DNA from: Geothrix sp. 21YS21S-2
Lineage (GTDB): Bacteria; Acidobacteriota; Holophagae; Holophagales; Holophagaceae
Length of the DNA stretch: 64,000 nt
Assembly (NCBI RefSeq): GCF_030846775.1
Contig: NZ_CP132910.1
Location: 1,150,001-1,214,000, forward strand
Direction of reading: 5' to 3'
The notes under the pieces were generated by a model. The model made no database searches. It saw only the letters and a list, made by a program, of their open reading frames with translations, and had not been told where the DNA came from. The translations under genes were made by a program, and so were the position numbers. Shown in pieces: positions 32,069-40,566 of the stretch (position 1 is its first letter; each line of letters opens with the position of its first letter).

Positions 32069-33877
32069 TCAGGCCGGGCCAGGACCCGCACCCGCCTCGT
32101 GATCGGGGGACATCAAAGGAAGGTGAACCCGGAAGACACTGCCCCCGCCCTCCTGGCTGGTCAGAGTGACGGCCCCCCCATGGGCCTGAACCAGGCCCAG
32201 GACCACCGGGAGGCCGAGGCCCCGGCCCGTGAATTTGGTTGTGTAGAAGGGATCGAACAGCTTTTCGAGCTCCGCTTCCGGGATTCCGCTTCCGCTGTCC
32301 TCCACCTCCAGCCACGCGTAGTCCTGGGCCTGGGGCTGCCAGTTGATGGGGAGGCGGTGCTCGACCGGAATCTCCGGAGCCGGGAGGGTCCGGATCCGGA
32401 CCTGGACGGTTCCGGGCGCCTGTCCCAAAGCCTCGATCGCATTGTTCATCAAGTTGAACAGAACCTGCCTGATCTGGTCGCCGTTGGCCAGAACCCTTGG
32501 GCCCGGGCAAGGGAAAGCCTCCGTCACCGCCACGGTTCCGGGAACCTGTTCCGCGTACGCAGCCAGGGCCTTCCGGCCCTGTTCCGAAAGGTCGAGAGGA
32601 TCCTTTTCCAGCGAGGTCTGCCCCAGATAGACCAGCATCAGGCGACTCATCTCCGAAGCGCGTTCAGTTGCCTGCCGTGCCCTGGCCAGGACCCGGTCGG
32701 GGTCCGTTCCGCGGGCGGGATGACCCAGGATCTCGAGATTGGCCATGACCGAATGCATCTGGTTGTTGAAATGATGGGCGATCGCCCCGGCCATCCGCCC
32801 CAGGCTTTCCGCCTTCTGCAGTTTCTGGTACTTGGCCTCCAGTTCGGCCTTGTCCCGCTCGACCTTGCGGCGTTCCGTGAAGTCGCGGGTGACGCTGATG
32901 ATATGCGGGACGCCCTGCATGAGGAGCGTCCTGGCGGAAATCATCCCGATGAATTCCGTGCCATCCTTGCCCTGAAATACGAATTCCAGGTTCTCGCATA
33001 TTTCATGCTCTTTCATGGTGACCATGAAGGCGCGGTGCTCTGAGGGGCAGAGCCACCTGCACACCTCCTGGAACGACCTGCCGAGGATTTCGCCCCGGGT
33101 TTGACCCGTCATCCGCAAATAGCCTTCATTGGCGTCCACCAGGACCCCGTCCTCCATGCGGATAAGCAAGGCCGCATCCGGGCCCGCGTTGAACATGCGC
33201 CGCAGGTTCTCCTTCTCGTCCTGGTTGTCGGAAACCAGGCGCTGATTGACCATCAAAATGAAGCCAAAAGTCCATAAAATGCTGGTGATAGTAGGGACAA
33301 TGAATGTCATGATCTGGGGCAGCGCATAGTCGCGATAGGATTGCATCGGCCCAGAAATTATCGTAAATATAATAACAAATACCAACTGCAATCCAGAAAA
33401 CAAGAAGACGGTCCCAGTGAACAGGGAAGCTGCGGAAAAACGCCTTCGGCGGCTTCGGAACAGGATCCGGGCATTCAGAAGCGAGAACACGGCTATACCG
33501 GCAGAAGCGCTGATCGTACGGACTGAAATGTTATCATTAAAGAACAGGAAATAGTAATATACCCCCGAAAAGACGAAAAATGCAAGAAACAAAAGCCCCC
33601 GATGCAGCCTCTCCCCAAGAAACCTGCTGGTCCCGACAAACAGGCAGATGCGTCCGAGGATGAGCAGAGGGATGCTCACCACAGACACGGCCGCAACCGC
33701 GTCAACGACCGCGAGGGAGAGTGTCATGAACCCCAGCGCCATGGCCAGGGAACCCAGGAGCCACCAGCCGAGACCCTGGTAGGTATTATTGACTTTATAT
33801 TGGATAAAAATCGCAATAACTTGGGTGATCCCGACCAGACTCAGAATCAGTACCAGGGTTGGAAGATCCAGTTTCAT
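32069..33877 (-). CDS. 7TM-type membrane PAS histidine kinase
   Basis: 602 residues from ATG 33877, with AGAGGAT at ideal spacing. About seven N-terminal transmembrane segments (1-215) form a 7TM-like sensor, with aromatic-rich helices such as 'FLAFFVFSGVYYYFLFF'. This region is AT-rich compared with neighbours. A PAS domain follows (about 235-350, 'MFNAGPDAALLIRMEDGVLVDANEGYLRMTGQTRGEILGRSF'). The kinase domain has 'IAHHFNNQ' with H368 as the phospho-acceptor candidate, 'NLMNNAIEAL', 'VEDSGSGIP' and 'GRGLGLPVVLG'. There is no receiver domain. It converges on the chemoreceptor gene with an 18-base gap. Confidence 0.9.
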   Translation of the reverse strand: MKLDLPTLVLILSLVGITQVIAIFIQYKVNNTYQGLGWWLLGSLAMALGFMTLSLAVVDAVAAVSVVSIPLLILGRICLFVGTSRFLGERLHRGLLFLAFFVFSGVYYYFLFFNDNISVRTISASAGIAVFSLLNARILFRSRRRRFSAASLFTGTVFLFSGLQLVFVIIFTIISGPMQSYRDYALPQIMTFIVPTITSILWTFGFILMVNQRLVSDNQDEKENLRRMFNAGPDAALLIRMEDGVLVDANEGYLRMTGQTRGEILGRSFQEVCRWLCPSEHRAFMVTMKEHEICENLEFVFQGKDGTEFIGMISARTLLMQGVPHIISVTRDFTERRKVERDKAELEAKYQKLQKAESLGRMAGAIAHHFNNQMHSVMANLEILGHPARGTDPDRVLARARQATERASEMSRLMLVYLGQTSLEKDPLDLSEQGRKALAAYAEQVPGTVAVTEAFPCPGPRVLANGDQIRQVLFNLMNNAIEALGQAPGTVQVRIRTLPAPEIPVEHRLPINWQPQAQDYAWLEVEDSGSGIPEAELEKLFDPFYTTKFTGRGLGLPVVLGLVQAHGGAVTLTSQEGGGSVFRVHLPLMSPDHEAGAGPGPA

Positions 33878-34245
33878 GAATATCCTCTGATTGCTCTCCA
33901 AGCCGGGGGGTCACCGCACAAGCCTTGATCCCCAGCTCGAGTTCCTTGAAAGATCCTCCCACGAAACGGCCCCCTTCCGCCTTGGACCGCTTCGGAGCGG
34001 CAGGGCCCACCTCCTCGCTCTTGCCTGGGCCGCCCTTATGGGCACCCCTCCCGGGCGGGCCAGGGACGGCGAGGCCGCATGCCAGGCCTCCTGGACCGCA
34101 GGGCTCCGGGCTTTCCGTCGATGGGCCCGGTCGGGACCTTCCTGTCGCCCAGCCTGTGGAGGCTGGTCTTACGGTTTTGAAACCCCGATTCCATTCCTCC
34201 GAGGGTTCGGAAGGGGGATCCGAACGGCCGCACTGATCCCGGAAA
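33878..34245. other. Intergenic region with no supported gene
   Basis: About 370 bases upstream of the 7TM kinase and downstream of the duplicated-motif secreted protein. The sequence is GC-rich with fragments of open frame of shadow-like composition. A short inverted repeat occurs near 34150-34170. No convincing promoter or terminator could be assigned. Confidence 0.35.
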
Positions 34246-35283
34246 TCAGCGTTTCCGGAACGCGTCGCGAACCGCCTCAGTGCATTGGGCGACCTCCACG
34301 AATTCCGCGAGGACCCCTGCATTCTCCGTCTTCACGGAGACCTTGATGGGCAGCCAGGAATCCTCCGGTGATTCGACCCAGGACCAGAATCCGGGATGGG
34401 TGCTCCGGGGGGCGAACCGCACCGTGAAGACACCCTCGCCCTGGACTTTCACCACGTGCTTGAACGATGGGTCGATCCAGGGCGCCGTGAGGCTCAGCGT
34501 GATGGGCTCCCCGCCACGGTAGCGGCCGACCATGAACCAGTACGGCGGCCCCGGCATTCCCGTGGACGGATCCAGGGAGGCCGTGGGCGCAAGTCCGTCG
34601 ATCTGGAGCGTGCGGGAGGCATGCCGCAGGGGCGATCCATCCCGGGTTCGAAAGGCGAGCCGGGTCCCATCCGGGAGGGCCCATTCGCGGGTCTGGAAGT
34701 CGGCCTCGAAGGCCCTGATGCGTTCCTGGTTTCGCCGAAGCGCATGCTTGGCCGTTTCGGTGACCCGGGCGCAGTCGTCGTAGGTGAGCGTTTTGCCCTT
34801 CCTGACATCCGATGCGGTGATCCGGAAGGGAATCCAGCTGTCCCCGGGCTCGTCGATCCAGGACCAGGCGTCCGGGTTTTCACTCTGCTCCAGGATCTGT
34901 ACTTTTCGGAAGAAGACCTCATTCCGGTTGGTCTGGACGGTGGGGCGGTCCCTGGTGATGAAGGAGTTCACGGACACCTTGGTACCCGGCATCGAAATCG
35001 AGAAGATGCCGTCGAAGTCGCTCGTGTAGTCATATTCGAAGGCCCACGAGAGCGAAAAGGTCCTCCAGTTCGGAGCCCGGCCGAAGCTGGGTGCGATCTC
35101 GATGATTTTAATGAATTCGTTGTTGCAGTGGACCGGCGCCCCCAGGCGGGTGCGGACCGTCAGGGTTCGGCCGTCCTTGAGGGTCACGACGTGGTCCGCG
35201 GCCGCCGGGACGGTGCCCACGGTCAACGGGAGAAGGATCAGGACCGGTCGCACAAGGTTCGTGACCGCCGGGGGGAAAGGCAT
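34246..35283 (-). CDS. Secreted protein with duplicated WSW-PxDSW motif
   Basis: 345 residues from ATG 35283. The signal peptide is at about 1-30 ('LVRPVLILLPLTVGTVPAAA'). Two copies of a tryptophan motif are visible: 'AWSWIDEPGDSWIPFRI' (near residue 140) and 'FWSWVESPEDSWLPIKV' (near 310). Each follows a beta-rich stretch ending 'FDGIFSISMPGTKVSVN' or 'GEGVFTVRFAPR'. That suggests two repeated beta-sandwich domains. I do not recognise the family. It lies 12 bases downstream of the mini-secretin gene, so both are likely made together, and it may be a partner or substrate of the secretin. Confidence 0.75.
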   Translation of the reverse strand: MPFPPAVTNLVRPVLILLPLTVGTVPAAADHVVTLKDGRTLTVRTRLGAPVHCNNEFIKIIEIAPSFGRAPNWRTFSLSWAFEYDYTSDFDGIFSISMPGTKVSVNSFITRDRPTVQTNRNEVFFRKVQILEQSENPDAWSWIDEPGDSWIPFRITASDVRKGKTLTYDDCARVTETAKHALRRNQERIRAFEADFQTREWALPDGTRLAFRTRDGSPLRHASRTLQIDGLAPTASLDPSTGMPGPPYWFMVGRYRGGEPITLSLTAPWIDPSFKHVVKVQGEGVFTVRFAPRSTHPGFWSWVESPEDSWLPIKVSVKTENAGVLAEFVEVAQCTEAVRDAFRKR

Positions 35284-35295
35284 GAGCGCCCCGGC

Positions 35296-36504
35296 CTATT
35301 GTTCGCCGGCGCGCACGACCACGGCCTTCACGACCAGCAGGCGGTCCTTGCCGCCGCGGGCGCCCGCCGCCAGCCTGGCGTGGTTCTCTTCCTCCAGCAG
35401 CCCGCCGAAGACCACGGTCTCGCCGTCCTTGATGCGCACGGAGGTCTTCAGGCTCTGCGTGCTGGCGCCGGGTCCGGACGGTTCGCCGCCCTTGGAGGGG
35501 TCCGTGATTTCGCACTCCACCTCCAAGGTGACCTCATGATCGGGAAACAGCCTGGGTTTCACCTTGATCCGCGCGCCCAGGATGTCCGCCTGGGCGGAGG
35601 GTCCGGGTCCGGGTTTGCCGGAGGGAGCGGCCTTGGGGGCCTTCGCCAGGCCTGCCTCCGGATTCAGGGCGGGTTTCCAGCTGGTCCGCACCTCGCCGAA
35701 TTCTCCGGAGAGCACCCGCAGGTCCGGGCTTGCCAGAAGCCTGCTGCGCCCGTCCTGCATCACGCGCGCAAGGGCCTGTTCGGCGGGCACGGCGTTCGCG
35801 CCCGGGCTGGCGGGCGTCTCCACCGTCCGCAGGAGTCCGGCGGACACCGCAGCCTTGCGGGAGACTTCGACCAGCTCCATCACAAGCCTCACCTCGCCCT
35901 GGCGGCGGTCCAGGCTGGTGACGATCTGCCGGACCTTGGCCAGGTCGCCGGCATTGCCCAGGGCGGTGACGGCGTTGAGCCGCTTGTCGGTGAACACCCG
36001 CAGGTGGGGCATGAGGGCATTGAGCGTCTGGCGGATGGTGTCCACCCCGGCGTTGGCGAGGTAGAAGGTGCGGAGGGCCTTGGTCTCGAATTCCTGAAGG
36101 TTCTGGGGCGTCTTCTTGAAGACCATGAGGGACGCGGGGTCCGTCACCTTGTAGAAGAGATCGTTCTGGAGCATGAGGGTGTCCAGCGCCCGCAGGAAGC
36201 CCATGCCCCGGAGATCCGCCGTGGTGGAGAGATCCTGGGCCGAGACCGAGGCGTGGAGGTTGATGCTGACACCCGACTGCTTGCCCAGGCTCTGGAAGAC
36301 CTCGCCCAGCTTCGCCCCTCGTGTGAAATCCAGGTTCATGCCGGCCAGGGACCGGGGTTCGTTCAGCTCCGGAGGCGCAGAAGGGGCATCGCCCTCCCGC
36401 CCTTGGCCGGCGGGTTGTGCCTGGAGCAACCCGAGACCGAGGCTCGCCACCAGGCCGAACCGAGCCAGAAAAGGGGTCAGCGATGGGCGGGCGAACAGCT
36501 GCAT
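35296..36504 (-). CDS. Short secretin (type II/IV-pilus-like) outer-membrane protein
   Basis: 402 residues from ATG 36504, which has AAGGAGGG at ideal spacing. The signal peptide is at about 1-30. An STN/N0-like domain is at about 48-125 ('LDFTRGAKLGEVFQSLGKQSGVSINLHASVSAQDLSTTADLRGMGFLRALDTLM'). An N1-like domain is at about 135-205 ('RTFYLANAGVDTIRQTLNALMPHLRVFTDKRLNAVTALG'). The secretin beta-barrel region has 'GRSRLLASPDLRVLSGEFGEVR', 'KVKPRLFPDHEVTLEVECEI' and 'TSVRIKDGETVVFGGLLEEE'. It is complete end to end but shorter than GspD or PilQ (usually 600-750). No type II or pilus genes are nearby, so it may be a dedicated exporter. Confidence 0.85.
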   Translation of the reverse strand: MQLFARPSLTPFLARFGLVASLGLGLLQAQPAGQGREGDAPSAPPELNEPRSLAGMNLDFTRGAKLGEVFQSLGKQSGVSINLHASVSAQDLSTTADLRGMGFLRALDTLMLQNDLFYKVTDPASLMVFKKTPQNLQEFETKALRTFYLANAGVDTIRQTLNALMPHLRVFTDKRLNAVTALGNAGDLAKVRQIVTSLDRRQGEVRLVMELVEVSRKAAVSAGLLRTVETPASPGANAVPAEQALARVMQDGRSRLLASPDLRVLSGEFGEVRTSWKPALNPEAGLAKAPKAAPSGKPGPGPSAQADILGARIKVKPRLFPDHEVTLEVECEITDPSKGGEPSGPGASTQSLKTSVRIKDGETVVFGGLLEEENHARLAAGARGGKDRLLVVKAVVVRAGEQ

Positions 36505-37047
36505 GGTCCCTCCTTGGATGCGGGAGATCCGTGGAACTCCCATAGGCTGTCGGGTGATCGGATAAACGAACCCTACCACTCTGTACCGGCTTGCGCCACG
36601 GCATAGAGAATTCCTTCGAACGGTCGAAATCAGGGCTTGAATGGTTAATTGGTTGATTAATAGGCAGGCGTAAGGCAAGGGCGGAACGAAAATGCCCTCC
36701 TCCTGGTCCGCCGAACGGTTCCCGGGCATGGCCCAGGGCCTCCATGGCCGGCGTGCGCTCTTCCGGCTTCCCGCAATGACCGAAGCCGGGCGCCAGGACT
36801 GGGTTCAGCTGGTTGTCAGCGCATTTCTCCCGTTGCACCAGCCGGTTTGAATTCCGGGGAGAATCCAATGGGCCATCCCAGGGTGCAGGGGTCGGCGCCA
36901 TGAGCCGCGCCAGGATCGCGGACTTCCCGGCCAACCCCTGATGGCGGGGGGCCCCGGGAGCGGTTCGAGGCTGGGCCTGTCCGTTTTTCGCGACAGGCGG
37001 CAGGTGCCAGGCCTATGATCTTCAGGGCAGCGAATAGAGAGTGCCTC
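36505..37047. other. Intergenic region between divergent genes
   Basis: About 540 bases. The AT-rich patch at 36627-36665 (TTAAT then ATTAA inverted repeat) sits at a promoter-like distance before the secretin gene. The remainder is GC-rich with no frame having a ribosome binding site. A small hairpin (CTGTCC with GACAGG) lies near 36976-36996. I see no gene. Confidence 0.35.
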
Positions 37048-38202
37048 ATGCAGATCACGCCCTTCACGATCCGTATTCCCGATGAGGTCCTGTCCGGCCT
37101 CCGGAACCGCATCCTCAACACCCGCTGGCCTGGACAGGCCCCGGGAGCCCCCTGGGCGCAGGGAACCGACCTGGCCTACCTGAAGCGCCTCCTCGACCAC
37201 TGGGCCAATCGTTTCGACTGGCGGGCCCAGGAACGTCATTTGAATACCTTCAAGCACTTTCGCGCTGAAATCGGTGGCGTCGCGATCCACTTCGTTCACG
37301 AACGTGCGCGGGAGGGAAAAGGGATCCCCCTGGTCCTGACCCATGGCTGGCCAAGCTCGTTCCTGGAATTCCTGCCGCTGGTGCCCCTCCTGACCCGCCC
37401 GGAAGCCAACGGTATCGACGGCCCGGCCTTCGACCTCGTCATCCCGTCCCTTCCGGGATACGGCTTCTCGGAGCGGCCAGCACAGGCCGACTACCTGACC
37501 GTCGCGCGGATGTGGCATGAGCTCATGCAGGGACTCGGCTACGGGCGGTATGGGGCCGGGGGCGGAGATTTCGGCGCAGGGGTGGTCAGCTACATGGCGC
37601 TCGAGAATCCGGCGCCCATGATCGGCCTCCATCTGACCACGATGGAACTCTGGCCGCCGCTGGGTGTCGGGACTCCCCCGTTGACGGGGGCCGAACGAGC
37701 CTATGTCGACCGGATCCGCCAATGGGACGAAGTCGAGCGGGGCTATTCCGCCATCCAGTCCACAAGGCCCCAGACCCTGGGCTATGCTCTGAACGATTCG
37801 CCTGCCGGACTCGCGGCCTGGATCCTCGAAAAGTGGCGGGCGTGGAGCGACTCGGGCGGTGACCTCGAGGAGCACTTCACCGAGGATTTCCTCCTCACGA
37901 TGCTCACCCTCTACTGGGCGACGGAGTCCATCACGCCGTCGATGCGCGACTATTTCGACAACCGGTGGAACGGAGCGGCAATCCAGCCTGGGGTCCGGAT
38001 AGGGGTGCCCACGGCATTTGCCAACTTCGACAACAACTTTGTTTCCGAAGGGGCCCCACCACGGGAATGGGCGGAGCGGCTTTATGACGTGCACCGTTGG
38101 ACCGCCATGCCCCACGGGGGCCATTTTGGCCCGGCGGAGGATCCTGGCCGCCTGGCGCGCGAAATCGGAGCCTTCTTCTCGGCACTTCCCGGATCCGGGT
38201 GA
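37048..38202 (+). CDS. Epoxide hydrolase, EHN-domain alpha/beta-hydrolase
   Basis: 384 residues from ATG 37048 (an in-frame ATG at 37015 is possible). The N-terminal EHN segment is typical ('ITPFTIRIPDEVLSGLRNRILNTRWPG', 'YLKRLLDHWANRFDWRAQERHLNTFKHFRAEIGGVAIHFVHER'). The alpha/beta-hydrolase core has the oxyanion 'HGWPSS', nucleophile D174 in 'GGGDFGAG', and catalytic H359 in 'HGGHFGPAEDP'. This is the juvenile hormone/microsomal epoxide-hydrolase-like fold common in bacteria. It opens epoxides to diols. It stands alone in an accessory region, is not preceded by a strong ribosome binding site, and may be acquired. Confidence 0.92.
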   Translation: MQITPFTIRIPDEVLSGLRNRILNTRWPGQAPGAPWAQGTDLAYLKRLLDHWANRFDWRAQERHLNTFKHFRAEIGGVAIHFVHERAREGKGIPLVLTHGWPSSFLEFLPLVPLLTRPEANGIDGPAFDLVIPSLPGYGFSERPAQADYLTVARMWHELMQGLGYGRYGAGGGDFGAGVVSYMALENPAPMIGLHLTTMELWPPLGVGTPPLTGAERAYVDRIRQWDEVERGYSAIQSTRPQTLGYALNDSPAGLAAWILEKWRAWSDSGGDLEEHFTEDFLLTMLTLYWATESITPSMRDYFDNRWNGAAIQPGVRIGVPTAFANFDNNFVSEGAPPREWAERLYDVHRWTAMPHGGHFGPAEDPGRLAREIGAFFSALPGSG

Positions 38203-38387
38203 AGGCCACGGCAACGCACGCCTCCCCGCCTAAATCCCGCGCCTGGCGGATGTGGGAAACCGGCGGCAGGGGAAGGGGGAAACCCAGGCAGGAACCTCGC
38301 ACGGAACCCATGGGAAATGTGGTTCCCTTGAGGGTGCTGGTCGTTGATCGACACGAGCAATCTCCTGACGATGGGATAGGTCCTGGG

Positions 38388-38537
38388 CTAATGAACTCCA
38401 TCACCTACGATTGTGGGAGGTTTCAGGAACCGTTCCTCGAACCTGGCCCCCGGGACTGGCCTGCTGAACAGGAAGCCCTGCATTTCATCACAATTGAGCA
38501 GACGGAGCAGGCGCGATTGCTCCTCCGTTGATGCTTC
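38388..38537 (-). pseudogene. C-terminal fragment of an EAL (c-di-GMP phosphodiesterase) domain
   Basis: The frame reads 'STEEQSRLLRLLNCDEMQGFLFSRPVPGARFEERFLKP' and stops at 38388. This is the well-known end of EAL domains (TEEQ...GCD..QGY.FSRP.....FE..L). The rest of the EAL domain and any GGDEF partner are absent. The sequence upstream of the TEEQ turns directly into the end of the small membrane-protein gene. It is a decayed remnant left after a rearrangement. Confidence 0.8.
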
Positions 38538-38550
38538 ACCATGATGGAAT

Positions 38551-38718
38551 TCAGTATCGCTTGGGACCAAAATCAGACCCTGGCGCAGGTTTGTTGAAGG
38601 TCTCCTCGTGCAGGTAGGCGTAGCAAAATAGAAGCCCCAGCAGGATCATCAGAGAAGCAAACCCAATTACCAGTCGCCGAAGGATGCTTGGAGGCTTGGG
38701 AGGATCCAGGTTCATCAT
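38551..38718 (-). CDS. Small membrane protein, 55 aa
   Basis: 55 residues from ATG 38718 (or ATG 38715). One hydrophobic helix ('LRRLVIGFASLMILLGLLFCYAYL', about 14-37) with a cytoplasmic proline-rich N-terminus suggests a single-pass membrane protein. It starts 22 bases after the stop of the immunity-like gene, so they may share a transcript. Unknown family. Its 3' end overlaps the scar of the EAL fragment. Confidence 0.55.
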   Translation of the reverse strand: MMNLDPPKPPSILRRLVIGFASLMILLGLLFCYAYLHEETFNKPAPGSDFGPKRY

Positions 38719-38740
38719 CCTCTCACTTCCAATCCGGAGT

Positions 38741-39148
38741 TCACTTCCAGACGAATTCGGCATGGGTACCCGCCAGGTAAATGAAGCTGTTCCATTCGTT
38801 CACGAATAGCCGATGCACGAAGGCTTCCTCTGGCAGGTTCCAGGGCAATCTGGCGCTGACCCCCGGAGTACGGGGAGTGATCTCATCTTCCGAGATCCAA
38901 AGTCCATCGTTGGCCTGGAAGGGATAGTTCTCGTCCGGCGGTTCCATCACAAAGTACAGAAGCCCCGAGACAGTCAGGGTGCCCGGGATCTTCCTCTCGC
39001 GATCCTCCAATGAGGATGCATCTGGATTCCACTCATCAATCTGGAGATGGATCACCGCCACCTTCCTCAGGTAATCCACCTCAATCCGTTCGATAACAGC
39101 ATCATGGAAGGTGGCATGGGGTTGCCCCAGGAGGCTGTCTAGATTCAT
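38741..39148 (-). CDS. Immunity-like hypothetical protein, 135 aa
   Basis: 135 residues from ATG 39148, with AAAGGG upstream. It is a small acidic cytosolic protein: 'LLGQPHATFHDAVIERIEVDYLRKVAVIHLQIDEW', 'LTVSGLLYFVMEPPDENYPFQANDGLWISEDEI', 'EEAFVHRLFVNEWNSFIYLAGTHAEFVW'. The pattern (short, acidic, beta-rich, tryptophan- and tyrosine-rich) resembles immunity proteins of polymorphic toxin loci, but no family was recognised and no toxin is adjacent. Its upstream leader shares a diverged repeat with the gene at 39400. Confidence 0.6.
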   Translation of the reverse strand: MNLDSLLGQPHATFHDAVIERIEVDYLRKVAVIHLQIDEWNPDASSLEDRERKIPGTLTVSGLLYFVMEPPDENYPFQANDGLWISEDEITPRTPGVSARLPWNLPEEAFVHRLFVNEWNSFIYLAGTHAEFVWK

Positions 39149-39300
39149 GACAAAAGCCCTTTGAAGCGGAGGGTGGTTGAGATTTGATGACGCCAGCTTA
39201 TCGCCCCACGAACTCCCAGCCAATCATCTTCGACCCCGGGGTTACTAGGCAGGCCTGAACCCTCTGATTGTGACCATGGACAGTGCTCACTCCCTCGGCG

Positions 39301-39366
39301 GAATCCAGGCTCCCCTTCCCCTCTGTTCCCCCACCCCGTTCAATCCAACCAGGTTCCACCCAGCGT
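39301..39366 (-). repeat. Purine-rich leader repeat, copy A
   Basis: Read on the minus strand, this segment (GGGTGGAACCTGGTTGGATT, then GAACGGGGTGGGGGAACAG) aligns by eye at roughly 75% identity over about 65 bases with copy B at 40249-40323. Both lie upstream of leftward accessory genes. It may be a regulatory leader or the edge of a duplicated module. Confidence 0.5.
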
Positions 39367-39399
39367 CAGTGAACCTCCCCCATCAACAGGCTCCTACTG

Positions 39400-40245
39400 T
39401 CACGGAGTTGGCGTCGAGGACAGGGAATACAAACGCTTTGGGTAGACCAGGTAATGGAAGTAGATGAGCACATAGGTAAGATCAGCCTTCCTCCGGGCCG
39501 TCATTTCCAGGATAGGATTCCCGCGGAAGCCGAGGATGACCAGCCGATCCAAGTCGTTTCCCGACATCTTCCTGATTTCAATGACCTCCACCTCGTCCCA
39601 GAGGTCCCTGGGAATGCCTTTGAGTAGCCGATAGAACCCGGAATCAAACAGGCCCCGGAGCAGAGGGCCCGAGGCAGCCAGGTAGTCCTCACGTTGGCCC
39701 GGATCCTTGTTCCCCGGAAGGTTGTCCAGCTTCGTAGGGTCGGGTCCTTTCAATTCCTCCGGAAACAGGAGAGGATCCCCCTTCAGCGCAGCATTCAGTC
39801 GCGCTTTGCTGACACCTGAGGCCAGATAGCCGCGACGCTCCACATCCTCAACGCCGAAGGCCTTGATCTCATCCTGCGTGAGCACCAGATCGATTTGACC
39901 TGCATGGTTGTGGAACCACCAGGCATTTCCGTAGAAGCCCGTGAGCTCCGCCGGCGTCACCGCCTGAATGTGGTCCAAGGACTTGCGAAGGGCGATGTAT
40001 CGGAGGTGGGCAAGCAGTTCGGAAGGCTCCCTCGCCGGCGGGGGCATCAGGACAGGAATGGGTTGGAGCCGGTTCGATCGAAAACCGTCTGGTCCCGATT
40101 GCCCACAAAGCACCGAAACAGCGGTGCCCAGCAGGATGGAACGAAAGGTGTTGCTCAAGGGCTCCGTGCGTTTCCTGCAGAACAGAGGAGGGAATGATTT
40201 CGTAACGATACGCCTGGGATTGACCATGAGGATAACAAGGGGCAT
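39400..40245 (-). CDS. Secreted or lipoprotein-like hypothetical protein, 281 aa
   Basis: ATG at 40245 gives 281 residues. A TTG at 40158 would place a hydrophobic export signal ('RSILLGTAVSVLCG') at the N-terminus and could be the true start. The mature part is a mixed helical domain ('PSELLAHLRYIALRKSLDHIQAVTPAELTGFYGNAWWFHNHAGQIDLVLTQDEIKAFGVEDVERRGYLASG', '...VIEIRKMSGNDLDRLVILGFRGNPILEMTARRKADLTYVLIYFHYLVYP'). I recognise no family. GC content is lower than in core genes. It stands downstream of a leader repeat shared with the immunity-like gene, so it may belong to the same accessory module. Confidence 0.6.
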   Translation of the reverse strand: MPLVILMVNPRRIVTKSFPPLFCRKRTEPLSNTFRSILLGTAVSVLCGQSGPDGFRSNRLQPIPVLMPPPAREPSELLAHLRYIALRKSLDHIQAVTPAELTGFYGNAWWFHNHAGQIDLVLTQDEIKAFGVEDVERRGYLASGVSKARLNAALKGDPLLFPEELKGPDPTKLDNLPGNKDPGQREDYLAASGPLLRGLFDSGFYRLLKGIPRDLWDEVEVIEIRKMSGNDLDRLVILGFRGNPILEMTARRKADLTYVLIYFHYLVYPKRLYSLSSTPTP

Positions 40246-40248
40246 GGG

Positions 40249-40323
40249 ATTCCAAGCACCTCATCCCCCCTTCCCCCACCCCTGCCCACCCCTTCCAATC
40301 CAACAGGGTTCCTCCCCACCGTC
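40249..40323 (-). repeat. Purine-rich leader repeat, copy B
   Basis: The minus strand reads GGAGGAACCCTGTTGGATTG, then GAAGGGGTGGGCAGGGGTGGG, a diverged copy of 39301-39366. It directly precedes the ATG of the hypothetical gene at 40245. The spacing and shared core (TTGGATTG flanked by G-rich tracts) suggest common origin. Confidence 0.5.
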
Positions 40324-40475
40324 GTTTTTCGTCTCCCAAATCTCTCCCCGCCCCCCACCCCGATGCCAGTTGCCGGATCCCGTGCCAGATTTGATGCCAC
40401 CCCCTCCCTTGGCCAAACCCGAGCATTCCCCGCATTTCTCCACATTCTCCCGAAATTCCGTTCTACTTTTTTGTT

Positions 40476-40521
40476 AATTTCGCTTTTACCCCTTGACGCA
40501 ATACGGACAAAAAGCGAAATT
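40476..40521. promoter_or_regulatory. Perfect 12-bp inverted repeat (22-base spacer)
   Basis: AATTTCGCTTTT (40476-40487) is exactly complementary to AAAAGCGAAATT (40510-40521). The DNA is AT-rich in a GC-rich genome. A -35-like TTGACG lies in the spacer. It precedes the small gene at 40567, so it may be an operator pair, a cruciform, or a recombination site. No T-run typical of a terminator follows directly. Confidence 0.5.
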
Positions 40522-40566
40522 GGTCCTGTGGAAGGTTCAAGCACTCGACCATTTCGGGGGTTTCCA

